A stretch of DNA of 38,385 nucleotides from an archaeon (GTDB lineage: Archaea; EX4484-52; GLR71), in NCBI GenBank assembly GCA_013138805.1, contig WTCA01000043.1, positions 1-38,385 on the forward strand. The letters are read 5' to 3'. This document shows, piece after piece, positions 7,924 through 17,154 of this stretch (the stretch's first letter is position 1; every line of letters begins with the position of its first letter). The position numbers and the translations under genes are program-made. The notes under the pieces are model-generated. The model did no database searches. It was not told the origin of the DNA and saw nothing but the letters and a program-made list of their open reading frames with translations.

Positions 7924-8409
7924 ATGTATCAATGGAAAGAAGAGAAAAATGACCTCAGGTCTTTTACAAGAAAACTCGCAAGGAACGAGACTGTAGGCGA
8001 TATATTTTACATCCTCTTAGGCATCTTCTTCGCGCTTTTAATATACACAAGTCTCAAGATAGTTCTAAGCACCCCGGACCCGATAGTGACTGTCGTCTCC
8101 GGCTCCATGATACCGGCGCTCCAGATCGGCGACATGCTCATACTCAAAGGCATAGACCCGCAGGATATAGATGAAGGCGACATAATTGTCTACTATTACC
8201 CGCCCATGGACAGGCTCATAATCCACCGTGTCTTTGAGATGTACGACGATGGCACTTTCCGGACAAAGGGCGACAATGCCATAACAAACGCCCAGCCGGA
8301 TAGGTGGGTGGTCCAGCCGGAATGGGTTCACGGCACACCCTTAGTGAAGATACCGTATCTGGGATACCCGAGAATTCTTCTTGAAAAAGCATGGCAGCTG
8401 GTTGTTTGA
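7924..8409 (+). CDS. Signal peptidase I, ER/archaeal (S26B) type
   Basis: This 161-residue membrane protease removes signal peptides from secreted proteins. A membrane helix (about 27-48) is followed by the catalytic boxes in order: VSGSM with nucleophile Ser61, IGDMLILKG, the DIIVYYYP strand, IIHRV with His101, and KGDNA with Asp117. A His in place of the bacterial catalytic Lys, together with the Asp, marks the archaeal/Sec11 type. The length is typical for archaea. It is convergent with the pilin-like operon. The class III signal peptides there need a different enzyme (PibD/EppA family), so this one more likely serves proteins such as the secreted adhesin at 31976. Confidence 0.92.
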   Translation: MYQWKEEKNDLRSFTRKLARNETVGDIFYILLGIFFALLIYTSLKIVLSTPDPIVTVVSGSMIPALQIGDMLILKGIDPQDIDEGDIIVYYYPPMDRLIIHRVFEMYDDGTFRTKGDNAITNAQPDRWVVQPEWVHGTPLVKIPYLGYPRILLEKAWQLVV

Positions 8410-8433
8410 AAATATGTCTGCATCTAATTTTTA

Positions 8434-9714
8434 TCAGCTATAATCCAGCCCGGACAGCCCCCACAAAGAGATATGGTCATTGTCAATCAGGAACCCGACA
8501 GCAAGATCAGTCCCGGGCGAACTCTCAGTCACACCTTTTATCTTCTTGCCTGAAACCTCATCAAAATACTTGAAATCAACACCCGAATACGGGTTCTGCA
8601 GCTCTTCGGGAAGTTCAATGACTGATATGAAAGAAGCTATACCTATAGTACTGTTTGTGACATTGTACTTTGCAGTCGTGTTGAAATTCCCTTCAAGCCT
8701 GTCAAGAAAGCTCGGACCCAAAGAGTCAATGAAATAGCACGACTCATTCAGTTCATCATAGATATAGCTTGACCATACATTGTCTCCTTCCATGACAATT
8801 ATAGGGGCAAAACCCAGCCCAGAAAGATTAGACACAACAGAAGACGCTCCGAATATATAATCAGATATCCCGCTCTCATCATCAGACACATTCTCGCTCA
8901 CGACACCGCGGAAATCATCTGCATTGTTCGGCCCGTCAGGTATATCTGTTATCACAAGTATTTTCTCAGAAGGGTCAGGATCATTGATATCAAGGCTCAG
9001 CCTTCCGCTCGTCCAGTTGTCCGACCCGGAATAATCAAACACGCCGACAGTTGATATCTTCTGCGCATGATAAGGATATTTCGTTGTGTTGCATCTTGTA
9101 ATGATCTGCCTGAGATATCCGTAGCTCTCAATTGATATAAAAGGATCTTCTATAGCCTCTATCTCTATTATGCTTTCTGATGTCGCAGAATCATTGAACT
9201 GTATCCCGAAAATTTGGCACACAACAGACAGGTTCACATCATTTGATAGCGCAAGCGAAAAAGCATCATAAGGAGACACGCCTGTGCTTATGATATCTAT
9301 GCCTACATATATCCTGTGCAGCTGCCCAAGAGAATATATGCTGAATGCCCAGTCCTCTATGGTGGAGTTTTCCATCAGGGCCGGCGTACTGTTCCCATAC
9401 ACCCCTGTTTCAACAAGGCTCTCTATATGTTCGCTCGCAACCCCGTCAGTATACTCCCCGTCTTTCAGTATATCATCTATAAGGGCAATCACACCCCTTT
9501 TGCCTGATATATAGACACTTCTCCCGAAATCCTGTTTTGCCCCTTCCTTAAAATAGAAAAGCTCATCAGTGCGCAGCTTCTCATCAATGTTCATCTTTAA
9601 GTTCTTGTCTATGTCACTGTTTGCGTTTATTGACAGAAGACCTGTAAGGGTCATGATGACAAGCACTGAGAACAGCGAGTACACAAACCCTTTTCTCAGT
9701 ATCTTCTCTGCCAT
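8434..9714 (-). CDS. Pilin-operon membrane-anchored surface protein, last gene
   Basis: The 426-residue protein starts with a charged segment ending in RKG and then a hydrophobic helix (about 10-28), as in class III signal peptides but without the usual Gln after KG. The rest is an exported, Asn/Ser-rich domain with many N-x-S/T sites and few cysteines. A segment FDYSGS and a later strand KILVITD recall von Willebrand A domains, but they are too close together to claim one. I chose the ATG at 9714 over 9738 because a strong Shine-Dalgarno (GGAGATGA, 9722-9729) lies seven bases before it. It is the fifth and last gene of the operon. Confidence 0.65.
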   Translation of the reverse strand: MAEKILRKGFVYSLFSVLVIMTLTGLLSINANSDIDKNLKMNIDEKLRTDELFYFKEGAKQDFGRSVYISGKRGVIALIDDILKDGEYTDGVASEHIESLVETGVYGNSTPALMENSTIEDWAFSIYSLGQLHRIYVGIDIISTGVSPYDAFSLALSNDVNLSVVCQIFGIQFNDSATSESIIEIEAIEDPFISIESYGYLRQIITRCNTTKYPYHAQKISTVGVFDYSGSDNWTSGRLSLDINDPDPSEKILVITDIPDGPNNADDFRGVVSENVSDDESGISDYIFGASSVVSNLSGLGFAPIIVMEGDNVWSSYIYDELNESCYFIDSLGPSFLDRLEGNFNTTAKYNVTNSTIGIASFISVIELPEELQNPYSGVDFKYFDEVSGKKIKGVTESSPGTDLAVGFLIDNDHISLWGLSGLDYS

Positions 9715-9721
9715 ATCAAAA

Positions 9722-9729
9722 TCATCTCC
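9722..9729 (-). promoter_or_regulatory. Shine-Dalgarno site deciding the start at 9714
   Basis: GGAGATGA on the minus strand overlaps the stop of the preceding gene and lies seven bases before the ATG at 9714. Confidence 0.55.
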
Positions 9730-11635
9730 ACATCTCAAAAGTCAGGTATGCAGGTCCCCACATCCAGGGTACCTGCGATATTGCAATCGCTTCATTCTCT
9801 ATGGATGTCGCTTCCGCATATTCCCCGAGAATCTCATCAAGCCGCAGGTTGGCATCTGCGATAGCTTCCTCTTTTGTCGGGAAATTGTTCCCATAGCCGA
9901 CCATTGACGGAACAAGTATGCTTAACTCAAGGGTAGATTCAGGCAGTATAACATTGTCACTGCTTCCGCCGATAAACCCGTCTCTTGCCTTTATCCAGTT
10001 GACTTCGCCCCTGTTCAGCCTGTCAAGAGGTATATATATGTCTGTCGGGACCACTCGCCCGGTGGCTGATATAAATATCTGGTAATCTTCCCATTCATTG
10101 CCTTTCCATGCAGGCTCATTCTCATCCTCGTTCCAGACAGCAATCGCAACCCTCCAGCTATAGTACTGCGCAAGATGTATAAATGCCTTGGTGATCTCCC
10201 TGTCAGGAAGCGTAAAGTTAGCCTTCTTCACAAGCTCAGGCCCGCCATTGTTGAACTCTTCAACTCCTGTGACCTCTATCATGCCGTATTTAAGTATCCC
10301 GCCGGGAACAGTATACTCAAGTTCTATATATGAATTGTTGCTCACTTCACATTCATCCTGGCCGCCTGTCTCAGGCTCGCTTCCCAGCGGGTTCATGTCA
10401 AGATAAACAGCAACAGTATTAGTCTCGCCCGTGCTGTAATACGACCCGTCAGATAAGGTGGCATGCATATGATCTATCAGGTCAGAAAAACCGAAGTCAT
10501 AGCTGTTGTTTGAAGGAGGATCATTCTCATTGTATATCTCATCAGCATTCACCCATATGCTCACTTTCTTCTCTACATAGTTTCCTTCAATATGCATTGT
10601 CACATTTGTGATATTGGCGCCTTTTGGCATATGGAACGGCACGACCTGCCATGCGGCCGCATTGCCCATAGTGTTGTCAAAATAGAACTTTTTCTTCAGG
10701 GGCTCGTAAAGCGTGTCAGACTGGTACTGCACCTTAAAGAGCATTCCCGGATGCACATAAGAACTGTGTTCACCATTCTTGATGATTAACCTGATATGAT
10801 TGCTTCCGTTGACAAGCGCACTGGCAAGCCTGCTGGAATTTATTGTGCCGTAGACTCCATAACCCTTCCCTGCATCATACTCATAATATAGCCAGTATAT
10901 GTCCGACTCGTTGAAAGATTCTCCGTTCACCAATAATCCCTCTATGTCCGGGTAATAGCGCATTGATATAACAAATGTTGCATCGCTCACCGTAGTGTTT
11001 CCCGGAAGGTCAAAATACTTGTCCACAGTCAGGTTCTCCCCGTCCCAGCCACTGCCTGCAAGATTGAAAGGTATTATCTTTGTGGAATTCTTGCGCGCCT
11101 CAACAGCCCAGGCAGACGCCACAAAGCTGTCAGAGGGTATATCTTCTTCATAACCTGATATTATCCTGTAGCCGGACACAGAAAACTTGCTTATGTTCCT
11201 GTAAGGTCTCAGCATATCTGTCTCATATATGTTTGTGTCATCACCGCTGCCTTTTATCTTCATAGAATATCCATAGCTGAGAGGTATCACATCCTCAAAG
11301 AACTGGTACACTATCTGTGATGCATAGTCTGAATCGTTGTATGCCCACAGCTTCCCAATTATGTCAGGCAGTGTCTTGTTGATCTCGTCAGCATCCACTT
11401 CTGTATTGCTTATGATTTCATCCCGCAATGTTTCGTTTATCTGGTTGAATTGCGTATTTGAAAATATGTTCATGCTGTCCACTGCATTGAGATGCAGCTG
11501 CTGAAAATTAGTCTTCTGCTGAAGAGGCCTGACATTATAGTCCATCACAAACACATATCCTGCCATGATAAGCATCAGGGCTATCAGAGCATCCAGTGTG
11601 AATATCAGCCCCTTCCGTCTTATCATATTTTCCAT
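9722..11635 (-). CDS. Large pilin-like surface protein with N-terminal anchor
   Basis: The 637-residue product begins MENMIRRKG followed by a hydrophobic helix (about 10-30) starting LIFTLDALIAL. This is a class III (type IV pilin-like) signal peptide with Leu in place of Gln after the KG cleavage site. The remaining 600 residues form an exported, mostly beta-rich domain with many N-x-S/T sequons and repeated aromatic residues. No enzyme motif is visible. Its start overlaps the end of the upstream gene by 13 bases, and GAGGTT lies seven bases before the ATG, so the two are translationally coupled. It is probably a minor pilin or pilus-tip adhesin. Confidence 0.7.
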   Translation of the reverse strand: MENMIRRKGLIFTLDALIALMLIMAGYVFVMDYNVRPLQQKTNFQQLHLNAVDSMNIFSNTQFNQINETLRDEIISNTEVDADEINKTLPDIIGKLWAYNDSDYASQIVYQFFEDVIPLSYGYSMKIKGSGDDTNIYETDMLRPYRNISKFSVSGYRIISGYEEDIPSDSFVASAWAVEARKNSTKIIPFNLAGSGWDGENLTVDKYFDLPGNTTVSDATFVISMRYYPDIEGLLVNGESFNESDIYWLYYEYDAGKGYGVYGTINSSRLASALVNGSNHIRLIIKNGEHSSYVHPGMLFKVQYQSDTLYEPLKKKFYFDNTMGNAAAWQVVPFHMPKGANITNVTMHIEGNYVEKKVSIWVNADEIYNENDPPSNNSYDFGFSDLIDHMHATLSDGSYYSTGETNTVAVYLDMNPLGSEPETGGQDECEVSNNSYIELEYTVPGGILKYGMIEVTGVEEFNNGGPELVKKANFTLPDREITKAFIHLAQYYSWRVAIAVWNEDENEPAWKGNEWEDYQIFISATGRVVPTDIYIPLDRLNRGEVNWIKARDGFIGGSSDNVILPESTLELSILVPSMVGYGNNFPTKEEAIADANLRLDEILGEYAEATSIENEAIAISQVPWMWGPAYLTFEMWR

Positions 11636-12126
11636 AATGTGAACCTCAGCAATCCTTTTTCTAAAGTGCCTGTGTCATCATCCTGTAAGAGAACCACTCT
11701 TTCAATAGGTGTTATGTAATAAGACTCCATATCTATCTCTTTTCCCGCAGTCTTGTATATAGTGTCGCTTTCTATAGTCAGGTTGAAATCATAGTATGCA
11801 AGCCCCCACATATAGGTGAGGTTATCATAGCTTATGTTTTCAAGTTCATTCATCCTGCTTATGTTGATTATGTTCGGGCTGTCCGCAAGGCCGGGGATGT
11901 CTATGTATGTACTGTTCCAGTCATGCGGAAATCCCGGAGTCCTTGCAAGCATGTCTGTTATGTAAAATATCTTTCTCTGCATATTATCCGACTCAAAATC
12001 AATAGTCTTGTCCTGCGCACTGTTCCATGCAAGAAAGGCAATATTTACTATGAAGATAAATATCACTGCGCTGAAGAAGAAATCAGGTGTGAATGTCTGG
12101 CCTTTCCGTAGAGCTTTATCTTTCAT
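11623..12126 (-). CDS. Pilin-like protein with class III signal peptide, 167 aa
   Basis: The start MKDKALRKGQTFTPDFFFSA has the KG/Q cleavage site for a prepilin peptidase followed by a hydrophobic helix (about 10-33). The mature part of about 130 residues contains one Trp-Asn and several N-x-S/T sequons and ends in a basic segment. Size and layout fit a minor pilin. It lies eight bases after the 840-residue gene and overlaps the 637-residue gene, placing it inside the same operon. Confidence 0.72.
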   Translation of the reverse strand: MKDKALRKGQTFTPDFFFSAVIFIFIVNIAFLAWNSAQDKTIDFESDNMQRKIFYITDMLARTPGFPHDWNSTYIDIPGLADSPNIINISRMNELENISYDNLTYMWGLAYYDFNLTIESDTIYKTAGKEIDMESYYITPIERVVLLQDDDTGTLEKGLLRFTLWKI

Positions 12127-12134
12127 ATCTCATC

Positions 12135-14657
12135 TTATCCTCCATTCATCTCTGCGTCTCCAACAGATATCGCAGGCATGTTCTTTCTCTGGAACAGAAG
12201 CTTCCATATAAACTGCTCAAGTATCCTTTCAGGAGCACTGGGATATGCGCTTGTCTCTGAAGCAGTTGACGGGTAGTTTGTGAAGCCTATGAACCCGCCA
12301 TAATAGTCGCATGCGCTTATCATCACCTGGCCGTCACCTTCATCAGCTTCAACGCACGATTCAGCGTATATATCAGAACCCCCCTGGTCAATATACCCGT
12401 AGCTCATAGAGTTCCTTTTAAGCTCGGATTCTATGTTGTGCGTGTATATGGTCGTCTCAAGGTCGCCGTATTTCTGATGGTTGCTTGAGACGTAGCCTGC
12501 GATAGGAAGATCTGTCGTAAGATCCTTGCTTGGCGTAAAGATAATCATCATATTGTTATTCTGCATCCATGAGTCAAAGTTGAATGTCGGGCTGTCAGAC
12601 TGCCCGAGTATCACTGCATTTTTCCCTGCATCTATATTGCTCTCCTTAAGGTTTGGCGACACAGTGCCTGTATTGGTCGTTGACCAGTCAGTGATCCATC
12701 TATTGTCCTCAAGAGACTGCAGCACATTTTCCATCTTGGTGCAATTGGAATAATAATATCCTATATGAAAAAACTGGACATCATAATCCATAGCAATTGT
12801 TGATGCATTATTTGAGATGTTCTCTGAGTTGAAATAGATGTAGTAGTTCCGTGTCTCACCCATTTCAGTTGCGCCATCAAGCATCCAGAATACATCAAGC
12901 GTCGCGTTCGTGCTCTCGTTGTATAGCGATGTCTCTTTCTTTATCATAAGCTCTATATTGTCAAAATAGGCGCCGAGACCTTCTGTTGTAGTATGGCCGT
13001 TGGAGTCGCTGTCCACCCAGTCCACCTTGCCGCCAAGATCAAGATAGTACCAGCCTTCGCCTGTTATATATTCAGTGACATAATCTTCAAACACGCCCGA
13101 TACAAGATCATCCCATCCGTTGTTCGGGTCGTCTACAGATGCCCATATCTCAGGTGTGGCATCAGAATATGCACAGTCTGTGTCAAGGTCGCTTCCAAGG
13201 TAGTTCATAGATGTGGAATTGCCGAACCTTGCCTTTATCCATGCGCCTTCCTCAAGGTCGTCGTCAAGGTCATCCGCATAATAGTCAAATAAGAGAACAG
13301 CCCATCCTCCATCCTGGATTGCAGAATACATCTCGCCTGTCACATAGAACCTGATGCCCCACGCGCCGCTGTCAAGTATCTCTTCCCCTGTGTTAGGATC
13401 ATCAGCCATGTTCCCGATTATGACAGCTATATAATTTGAATCTGCAGGAAGATCCGGTTTTGACGCTCCTGAACCAACATCTGTATCAAAGTCAGAGTCG
13501 CCGTCAGGATCGCCAAAAATCGCAAAATAATTTGCCTGGCCTGCATTATGCCCGTAAGGCGCAAGAGACGATGAATTTGTCCAGTCCCAGCCGTCATCAC
13601 TTCCTGAGACACCCCATGTATTTCCTGTCTGGTTAAGTCCGCTTGTGAAATCAATGCTTCTTGTCGCCGTATCTGCTGTCATGTCCCAGAGGTCTGGAGA
13701 CAAGATATCTATCTTCGTGATTTCCTTGCTGTTCACAGCAGTCTCATAATTCTGCTCAAGCGTATCATTCCACTCTACAATACGTATAGAGTCTGCATCA
13801 AAGCCATTGCTGTCTCCAAGGTTAGACAGCATCTGCGTGAAATTTATGCGCACCTGTACAGGATAGTCATGCCGTGCATAGTCTTCTCCTGTAATATTCA
13901 TAGATATCCTATAAGGCCAGTCTGCATCCCACCACGCTGAGCCCTGTGTGGATACGGAAAATGTCAATGATCCATACCCTATGTATCCGTCAGTATCATT
14001 GCATCTCGCGTAATATGTATATGTTCCTGTTGACAGGTTGCCTATGCCTTCATCTGCAGTCTCGTAAGGCTCGTCATATGCACCGTCATATGCATCTGTA
14101 TAGTTCCAGGTCACCTCATCATAAGAGATATAGCACCCATCAATATTCATGTTCCCTGTATATGTGTCATCAGATATGATGGTCAAAGTTATGTTGTCAT
14201 CCGGTTTCGGGTATGCAGGTGACTTTGATATCGTGACTGCCGGTACCTGCGTGTATGCAGGGTTCAGGTACAGCGAACCGCCCAGGTTTTCAATATAGTT
14301 GTATCCTTTTATGAGCTCTCCCGATATATTGTTCGTAATGATGTATGCTGCATGGGAATTGCCTGCCCAGTCGACAAAGGCAGCCTTTCTTGAGAATGTT
14401 ATATTGTAGTCATGCCCGTATATGTTATAAGGTATGTAAAACCTTTTCATGTAACCTTGCCCTGATGTCATGGCAATGTTGATTTCATAGGCAATCTTTT
14501 CGGCAATAGATATGCTAAGATGGTTTTTCTTTGCTTCAATGACATCAGCGCTGTTGTTGTTGATCACAGTGCTGTATGATGTGAATATGAGAAGGACAAA
14601 TATGATAAGAATCATAAATTCCAGCCCGCCCTGACCTTTTTTTCCGCACTTTGCCAT
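12135..14657 (-). CDS. Giant pilin-like protein with DUF2341-type domain
   Basis: This 840-residue protein starts MAKCGKKG then QGGLEFM, a clear class III signal peptide with cleavage after KG and a membrane-spanning helix (about 14-34). After about 200 exported residues with an Ig-like segment (about 140-237), residues 242-310 carry WWDADWPYR and the strands typical of DUF2341, a beta-sandwich common in archaeal and bacterial surface proteins. An acidic section rich in Asp, Gly and Trp (about 320-560) could bind Ca2+. The C-terminal 230 residues form another unknown domain. Such long proteins with a pilin anchor suggest a fibre-tip or surface adhesin. The gene is second in the operon, 36 bases after the short pilin. 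Confidence 0.8.
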   Translation of the reverse strand: MAKCGKKGQGGLEFMILIIFVLLIFTSYSTVINNNSADVIEAKKNHLSISIAEKIAYEINIAMTSGQGYMKRFYIPYNIYGHDYNITFSRKAAFVDWAGNSHAAYIITNNISGELIKGYNYIENLGGSLYLNPAYTQVPAVTISKSPAYPKPDDNITLTIISDDTYTGNMNIDGCYISYDEVTWNYTDAYDGAYDEPYETADEGIGNLSTGTYTYYARCNDTDGYIGYGSLTFSVSTQGSAWWDADWPYRISMNITGEDYARHDYPVQVRINFTQMLSNLGDSNGFDADSIRIVEWNDTLEQNYETAVNSKEITKIDILSPDLWDMTADTATRSIDFTSGLNQTGNTWGVSGSDDGWDWTNSSSLAPYGHNAGQANYFAIFGDPDGDSDFDTDVGSGASKPDLPADSNYIAVIIGNMADDPNTGEEILDSGAWGIRFYVTGEMYSAIQDGGWAVLLFDYYADDLDDDLEEGAWIKARFGNSTSMNYLGSDLDTDCAYSDATPEIWASVDDPNNGWDDLVSGVFEDYVTEYITGEGWYYLDLGGKVDWVDSDSNGHTTTEGLGAYFDNIELMIKKETSLYNESTNATLDVFWMLDGATEMGETRNYYIYFNSENISNNASTIAMDYDVQFFHIGYYYSNCTKMENVLQSLEDNRWITDWSTTNTGTVSPNLKESNIDAGKNAVILGQSDSPTFNFDSWMQNNNMMIIFTPSKDLTTDLPIAGYVSSNHQKYGDLETTIYTHNIESELKRNSMSYGYIDQGGSDIYAESCVEADEGDGQVMISACDYYGGFIGFTNYPSTASETSAYPSAPERILEQFIWKLLFQRKNMPAISVGDAEMNGG

Positions 14658-14693
14658 GATAAAACCTGAATATTTTTTATTTAGAAAGATCTT

Positions 14694-15116
14694 TCAGCCG
14701 CCTGTGATATTTACCCATGTCACGCCTGATATCTTGACAGCCTGTATCGTTATGTCGTACCTGCCATTGTTCTGTGGCAGATATCCTGTGACATTGAAGT
14801 CAAATCTGTTGACAATGTCTGTGACTCCGCCATAAGCGTTCAGCCGTATCATTATCTCCCGGGAACCTATATATGTCAGGTTTATGTTTTCCGGAAATTC
14901 AGAATTGACAGTGATCTTGGCAGGCTCTCCCTGTGCAAATACAGACTCGACAGCATCGCTTATCTCGTTCACAGCCTCTTTTGCAGTCATGACATTCACC
15001 TCGCTTTTCAGGTCGGTGAGCATAGATGTGCCTTTGAGTATGACAGGCGTTATGAGAAGCATTGCAATGATGACAATAATCATGTATTCCAGCCCGGACT
15101 GGCCTTTTCGCATCAT
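14694..15116 (-). CDS. Type IV pilin-like protein with class III signal peptide
   Basis: The 140-residue protein starts MMRKG|QSGLEYM, a near-ideal class III signal: basic residues, KG cleavage site, Gln at +1 and Glu at +5, then a long hydrophobic helix (about 10-30). This matches archaeal pilins processed by EppA/PibD. The mature protein has a short beta-rich head with three N-x-S/T sequons and ends in a double Gly. It is the first gene of the operon and, being the smallest and simplest, is the best candidate for the main subunit. A TATA box is centred about 28 nt before the ATG. Confidence 0.85.
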   Translation of the reverse strand: MMRKGQSGLEYMIIVIIAMLLITPVILKGTSMLTDLKSEVNVMTAKEAVNEISDAVESVFAQGEPAKITVNSEFPENINLTYIGSREIMIRLNAYGGVTDIVNRFDFNVTGYLPQNNGRYDITIQAVKISGVTWVNITGG

Positions 15117-15138
15117 GCTTTTTAATTGGGTTTCTGCC

Positions 15139-15149
15139 GTATAAATAGA
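15139..15149 (-). promoter_or_regulatory. TATA box for the pilin operon
   Basis: On the minus strand the element reads TCTATTTATAC-like, centred about 28 nt before the ATG at 15116. It should drive the five genes down to 8434. The 157-base divergent gap also holds the promoter of the small gene at 15274. Confidence 0.5.
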
Positions 15150-15242
15150 TGTCCTGGGTTCTATAAGATTGTCTATGCCTGCCGACGTATCAAAAGCGAA
15201 ACCCAGTAAAGTAATAGATTTAAAGGCTGATTTTCTGAAAGA

Positions 15243-15257
15243 TTTTTAAAGTTATAA
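15243..15257 (+). promoter_or_regulatory. TATA-like element for the gene at 15274
   Basis: TTTTTAAAGTTATAA lies about 24 nt before the ATG at 15274. A very similar TTTTTAAAGTTT stands ahead of the zincin-like gene at 6742, so the two orphans may share a promoter type. Confidence 0.4.
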
Positions 15258-15273
15258 GTAGTAACATGATATT

Positions 15274-15639
15274 ATGGAAATAGTTGAATATCAAACAGAA
15301 AAACTTAGAGATTGGAAAATCTCTGAAAAAATAGCTGAAGAAGTAAGAAATATATTTGATAAAGGACATCTGGTTAATAGTTTATATAATTCCATTGAAA
15401 ATTCAATAGATCTGCGTGAGGGAAAAAAGATTCACATATATAGTTATAATACTGCTACAGTTATTGTTACTGAATGGACTACTCATGAATGTATTTATAG
15501 TGAAAAAAAAATGTATAATATTGGAGTTGTAAGTTGTAGATGGGCATGTGATAATCCCATAGTCGACAAATATATAACAGAACAATTAGACAAAATTGAA
15601 GGTATAGAAAAGGACATTATTAATTATAATCTCCCCTGA
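15274..15639 (+). CDS. Hypothetical protein, 121 aa
   Basis: I do not recognise this protein. It has no membrane helix or signal peptide. A helical first third is followed by strands (KIHIYSYNTATVIVTEW) and a short region with two cysteines (CRWAC) plus one earlier Cys and a His, which might bind metal. The end is acidic and helical. Codons are strongly A/T-ending, unlike the pilin genes beside it. It stands alone, divergent from the pilin operon. Confidence 0.55.
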   Translation: MEIVEYQTEKLRDWKISEKIAEEVRNIFDKGHLVNSLYNSIENSIDLREGKKIHIYSYNTATVIVTEWTTHECIYSEKKMYNIGVVSCRWACDNPIVDKYITEQLDKIEGIEKDIINYNLP

Positions 15640-15774
15640 TAGATTTAATTCAGCTGAATAATAATAAAATCTGCATATATCCAAATTTAGACGACTTCTG
15701 ATTGGATATGACATCCATCCATCCCCATAACCACACTTATAAACATCCGATACAAACTAATTTTGTGCATTATT

Positions 15775-16221
15775 ATGAGTGGTGAATGGAGTGAAAAGAC
15801 TATTGATTATCTGCTATCCTGCCTTGAGATTGCAAAAAATCTTGACATAGAAGATGATTCGCTTAAGCATAACAGCCCTTTTCCTGAAATAGGCCCTATT
15901 GAGATTTATAGACATATGAATGCAGGCCCCAGTGTTGAATTTAAGCCTGGCTGCTGGGACACTTTATATCAAAATATAGACAATTTATTAGAATTTACAG
16001 GCAATTTATCTGCAGCAATCGCAAAAAAAAGATATTCTGGAGAACTTCATGCAAAACATTTATTTAATGATAGCGCAATGTCTTATTCAGCAGATCTTAA
16101 GATGAATAGTTCTCCTTATTATATATTTAAGATGAATGAATCCGGAATAGTAATACATGATGAAAAAGGTGCTTATATTCTGCAGGATGCATTGAACAGC
16201 ATCAAAAAATATATTGATTAA
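15775..16221 (+). CDS. Hypothetical protein, 148 aa
   Basis: This small soluble protein has no family that I recognise. It shows helical segments at both ends and a central part with Cys, Trp and several His. The ATG at 15775 is preferred to an in-frame TTG at 15763. A TATA-like CTTATAAAC at 15736-15744 lies about 35 nt upstream. Codon use is A/T-rich, like its upstream neighbour, and it probably forms its own transcript. Confidence 0.55.
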   Translation: MSGEWSEKTIDYLLSCLEIAKNLDIEDDSLKHNSPFPEIGPIEIYRHMNAGPSVEFKPGCWDTLYQNIDNLLEFTGNLSAAIAKKRYSGELHAKHLFNDSAMSYSADLKMNSSPYYIFKMNESGIVIHDEKGAYILQDALNSIKKYID

Positions 16222-16336
16222 TATATTTAGTCAGGATTTAAATATATATGAATCATTTTGTGCAAATACAATAGATACTTGTATATTATCCAAATCCAGA
16301 AAAGATATATTAACTAAAACATACAAATATCATTAA

Positions 16337-16341
16337 GTGAT
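16337..16341 (+). promoter_or_regulatory. Shine-Dalgarno site before the coiled-coil gene
   Basis: GTGAT, part of the archaeal consensus GGTGAT, lies five bases before the ATG at 16347. A TATA-like GATATATTA near 16302-16311 implies a short leader, unlike the leaderless genes elsewhere in the window. Confidence 0.45.
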
Positions 16342-16346
16342 AACAG

Positions 16347-17147
16347 ATGAGTGACTGGAAAGAACTTATACTCAAGACCGGTGTCGACAAGCTTCTGGAA
16401 ATAATAGCATCGACAGGCGAGATAACTTTAGGCGAGGCATCAAGGCAGCTCAGCGTAAAGCCTTCCATAATAGAGTCCTGGGCTGATGCCCTCGCAGATG
16501 ACAAGATGATAACCACAAGCTACAATGCTCAGGGCGAGCTTGTCTTCAGGTCTACAAAAGCGAATCTGAAAGTCAAGGAAGGAAAGATAGACCAGCTGAA
16601 AAAAGAGGTAGGCACAACCATAACATCTGTAGAGTCTGACCTTGATGAAGAGGAGAAGATGCTTGATGTATCAAAGAGCCATATCCGCTCTTTTGAGCAG
16701 GTGCTGAAGTCAGACATAAACCATATAGAGATATTCACCAAAAACCTCAAGCAATACGATTCCAAGAAGTCAGAGCTTATGCATCTTGTCAATCATCTCA
16801 AGGCAGAACAGAGCACTCTTGAGAAGCAGATAGGCAGGATAGACGGGCAGGAAAAGAAGATCCTTGCAGAGTCTGACAAAGTTAAAAAGACAGTGGACGC
16901 CAAGGTAGTTGAAGTGGCAAAGAGCAAGGAGAACATAATTGCGATAGAGAAATCAAAAGAAGAGCTCAAGCGCGACTTTGAGGTCTTGAGGCGTATATCA
17001 AACGCTATCCGCAAAGCTCACCCTGAAGATGTAGGAAAAAAGATAGAAGAGATAGAGAAAAGGACAGGCAACTTAAAGACGCACAACAGCCTTGTCAAGC
17101 AGAAGTTTGAGAAACTCAACAATATTATGCACCATCTTTTCAAGTGA
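16347..17147 (+). CDS. Winged-helix plus coiled-coil protein
   Basis: The 266-residue protein opens with a helix-turn-helix-like unit (about 10-70: a helix ending in STGEIT, then LGEASRQLSV, a recognition-type helix SIIESWADALADD, and a wing ending in LVFRS). From about residue 75 to 255 it is almost continuous coiled coil, rich in Lys, Glu, Ile and Leu with no Pro. This resembles proteins seen in many DPANN genomes but with no established function that I can name. It could be a DNA-binding or chromosome-organising protein. It converges with the HPF-like gene with seven bases between the stops. Confidence 0.6.
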   Translation: MSDWKELILKTGVDKLLEIIASTGEITLGEASRQLSVKPSIIESWADALADDKMITTSYNAQGELVFRSTKANLKVKEGKIDQLKKEVGTTITSVESDLDEEEKMLDVSKSHIRSFEQVLKSDINHIEIFTKNLKQYDSKKSELMHLVNHLKAEQSTLEKQIGRIDGQEKKILAESDKVKKTVDAKVVEVAKSKENIIAIEKSKEELKRDFEVLRRISNAIRKAHPEDVGKKIEEIEKRTGNLKTHNSLVKQKFEKLNNIMHHLFK

Positions 17148-17154
17148 CCCCGAA

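Noticed and set aside
8434-9714. von Willebrand A domain in the last pilin-operon protein
   Set aside because: A FDYSGS segment and an ILVITD strand look similar, but only about 25 residues separate them, far fewer than in a real domain.
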